Origin: Flavobacteriaceae bacterium EG-1
Lineage (GTDB): Bacteria > Bacteroidota > Bacteroidia > Flavobacteriales > Flavobacteriaceae
DNA: 64,000 nt
Assembly (NCBI RefSeq): GCF_009649685.1
Contig: NZ_WJPK01000003.1
Coordinates: forward strand, 434,506-498,505
Direction: 5' to 3'
Within the stretch, counting starts at the first letter, position 1, and each line of letters starts with the position of its first letter. Positions 63,449 to 64,000 of the stretch are shown here, in pieces. The notes under the pieces were generated by a model. It saw nothing but the letters and a program-made list of their open reading frames with translations, was not told the origin of the DNA and did not search any database. The position numbers and the translations under genes are program-made.

Positions 63449-64000
63449 TTAAAAAAAGATACTCGCACCCAATAAAAAGTTAATACCTGCTTGTGGGTAA
63501 TAACCTGCCCCTTCTATTGTAGTTATCGTTCCTGGCACTGAAAAATCATCATCGTAAGTATAGAAATATCCATTCGATTCATATTCAGCATTAAAAATAT
63601 TATTTATCAAACCAGATAACACAATACTCTTTGCGAATGAATTCATTGGAATTTCATAACTAACATTGATATCTGTCTGTGAATATGCATCTAATGTTGA
63701 AGATTCAGCATCAATATTTCCCATATACTGTTTACCAACATATTTAGTTAATAATGACAATTGCAATTCATTTGTTGGTGAATATGTAAACTGATTACCA
63801 ATTATTACATTAGGAGAAAAGGAAATATTAGTATTTCCAAGATTTTGCAATTCACCATCGCGCTCAAAATAAAAATCTTTATTCTTATTTGTACTTAAAG
63901 CCAAATTCGGTTGCCATTTGAAATAATTCCCTAAAGCTAGACTGGCATCTATTTCCAAACCTATTCTAAAACTATCACCTACATTCGCTCTTAATGGTGC
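63449..64000 (-). CDS. TonB-dependent receptor, C-terminal part (5' end outside window)
   Basis: The frame is open from the window edge to the stop at 63449, giving the last 183 residues. Alternating beta-strands with aromatic ends (SLLTKYVGKQYMGNI, NVSYEIPMNS, LSGLINNIFNAEYES) and a terminal Phe (GASIFF) are typical of the outer-membrane 22-strand barrel of TonB-dependent receptors. The plug and TonB box are outside the window, so the ligand (siderophore, cobalamin or glycan) is unknown. A TTG at 63958 is internal. It is preceded by no SusD-like gene in view. Confidence 0.85.
   Translation of the reverse strand, partial: APLRANVGDSFRIGLEIDASLALGNYFKWQPNLALSTNKNKDFYFERDGELQNLGNTNISFSPNVIIGNQFTYSPTNELQLSLLTKYVGKQYMGNIDAESSTLDAYSQTDINVSYEIPMNSFAKSIVLSGLINNIFNAEYESNGYFYTYDDDFSVPGTITTIEGAGYYPQAGINFLLGASIFF

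Noticed and set aside
1..64000. CRISPR array, tRNA, rRNA, IS element, integron or prophage
   Set aside because: I found no regular spaced repeats, cloverleaf-like segments, transposase motifs or phage genes; codon use looks even throughout. A computed scan could still find a short RNA gene.

Overview
This window is ordinary chromosomal DNA of a marine-type member of the Flavobacteriaceae (Bacteroidota). The evidence is low GC, exact TAnnTTTG -7 promoter boxes, type IX secretion sorting domains, lineage-restricted families (DUF3098, DUF4271, DUF4296, DUF3127), an arylsulfatase, a TonB-dependent receptor and a crtIBZY zeaxanthin-type carotenoid cluster. The genus cannot be fixed from the sequence alone. 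No tRNA, rRNA, CRISPR array, insertion sequence or prophage was seen, and coding density is high on both strands.

Layout. 1-9 kb: a truncated SGNH hydrolase, an unknown exported protein, a PIF1-type helicase with a C-terminal HTH, a sulfatase, an MsbA-like ABC exporter, and an 851-residue protein joining two cyclic-nucleotide-binding-like domains, a PlsC-like acyltransferase and an SGNH hydrolase. 9-17 kb: ferredoxin, ferredoxin reductase, Nfu and Mrp (redox and Fe-S supply), an alkyltransferase-like protein without its cysteine, LysE, TrmB, a PhoR/PhoB-type two-component pair, then two tiny T9SS sorting-domain proteins. 17-32 kb: LuxE-like protein, lipoproteins, TyrS, an epimerase, dihydroorotase, two glycosyltransferases, a HemD-like protein, PckA, a saccharopine dehydrogenase-like protein and an Lrp regulator. 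32-41 kb: metallopeptidase, SemiSWEET, LeuS, a UbiA-family enzyme with a puzzling start, FtsX-DUF3098-UppP-TruB, and a TonB-like protein.

41-53 kb: a TetR-controlled TolC/HlyD/ABC export operon whose ATPase has lost its signature motif, catalytic Glu and switch His; an overlapping Tag / exported protein / AlkD set; then crtI-crtB-crtZ-crtY divergent from a CarH-like B12-binding MerR regulator. That regulator keeps the Wx9EH and ExHxxG motifs of light-sensing CarH. Between the two units lies a perfect 13-bp inverted repeat, a partial second copy exactly 52 bp away, and a crtI -7 box that overlaps one arm. The likely logic is darkness repression and light induction of carotenoid synthesis. 53-64 kb: Aat, DUF3127, a histidine kinase, HIT, GreA, a Rieske-like lipoprotein, then a probable operon of a large PVC-type cytochrome c / HEAT protein, a Gfo/Idh/MocA oxidoreductase, a Crp-family regulator and an SDR enzyme, ending in a truncated TonB-dependent receptor.

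The best candidates for new biology are the four-domain lipid-enzyme fusion (6451-9006), the CarH operator architecture (51855-51944), the signature-less exporter with its own palindromes (43976-46408) and the UbiA gene that lacks an AUG/GUG/UUG start for its conserved N-terminus.
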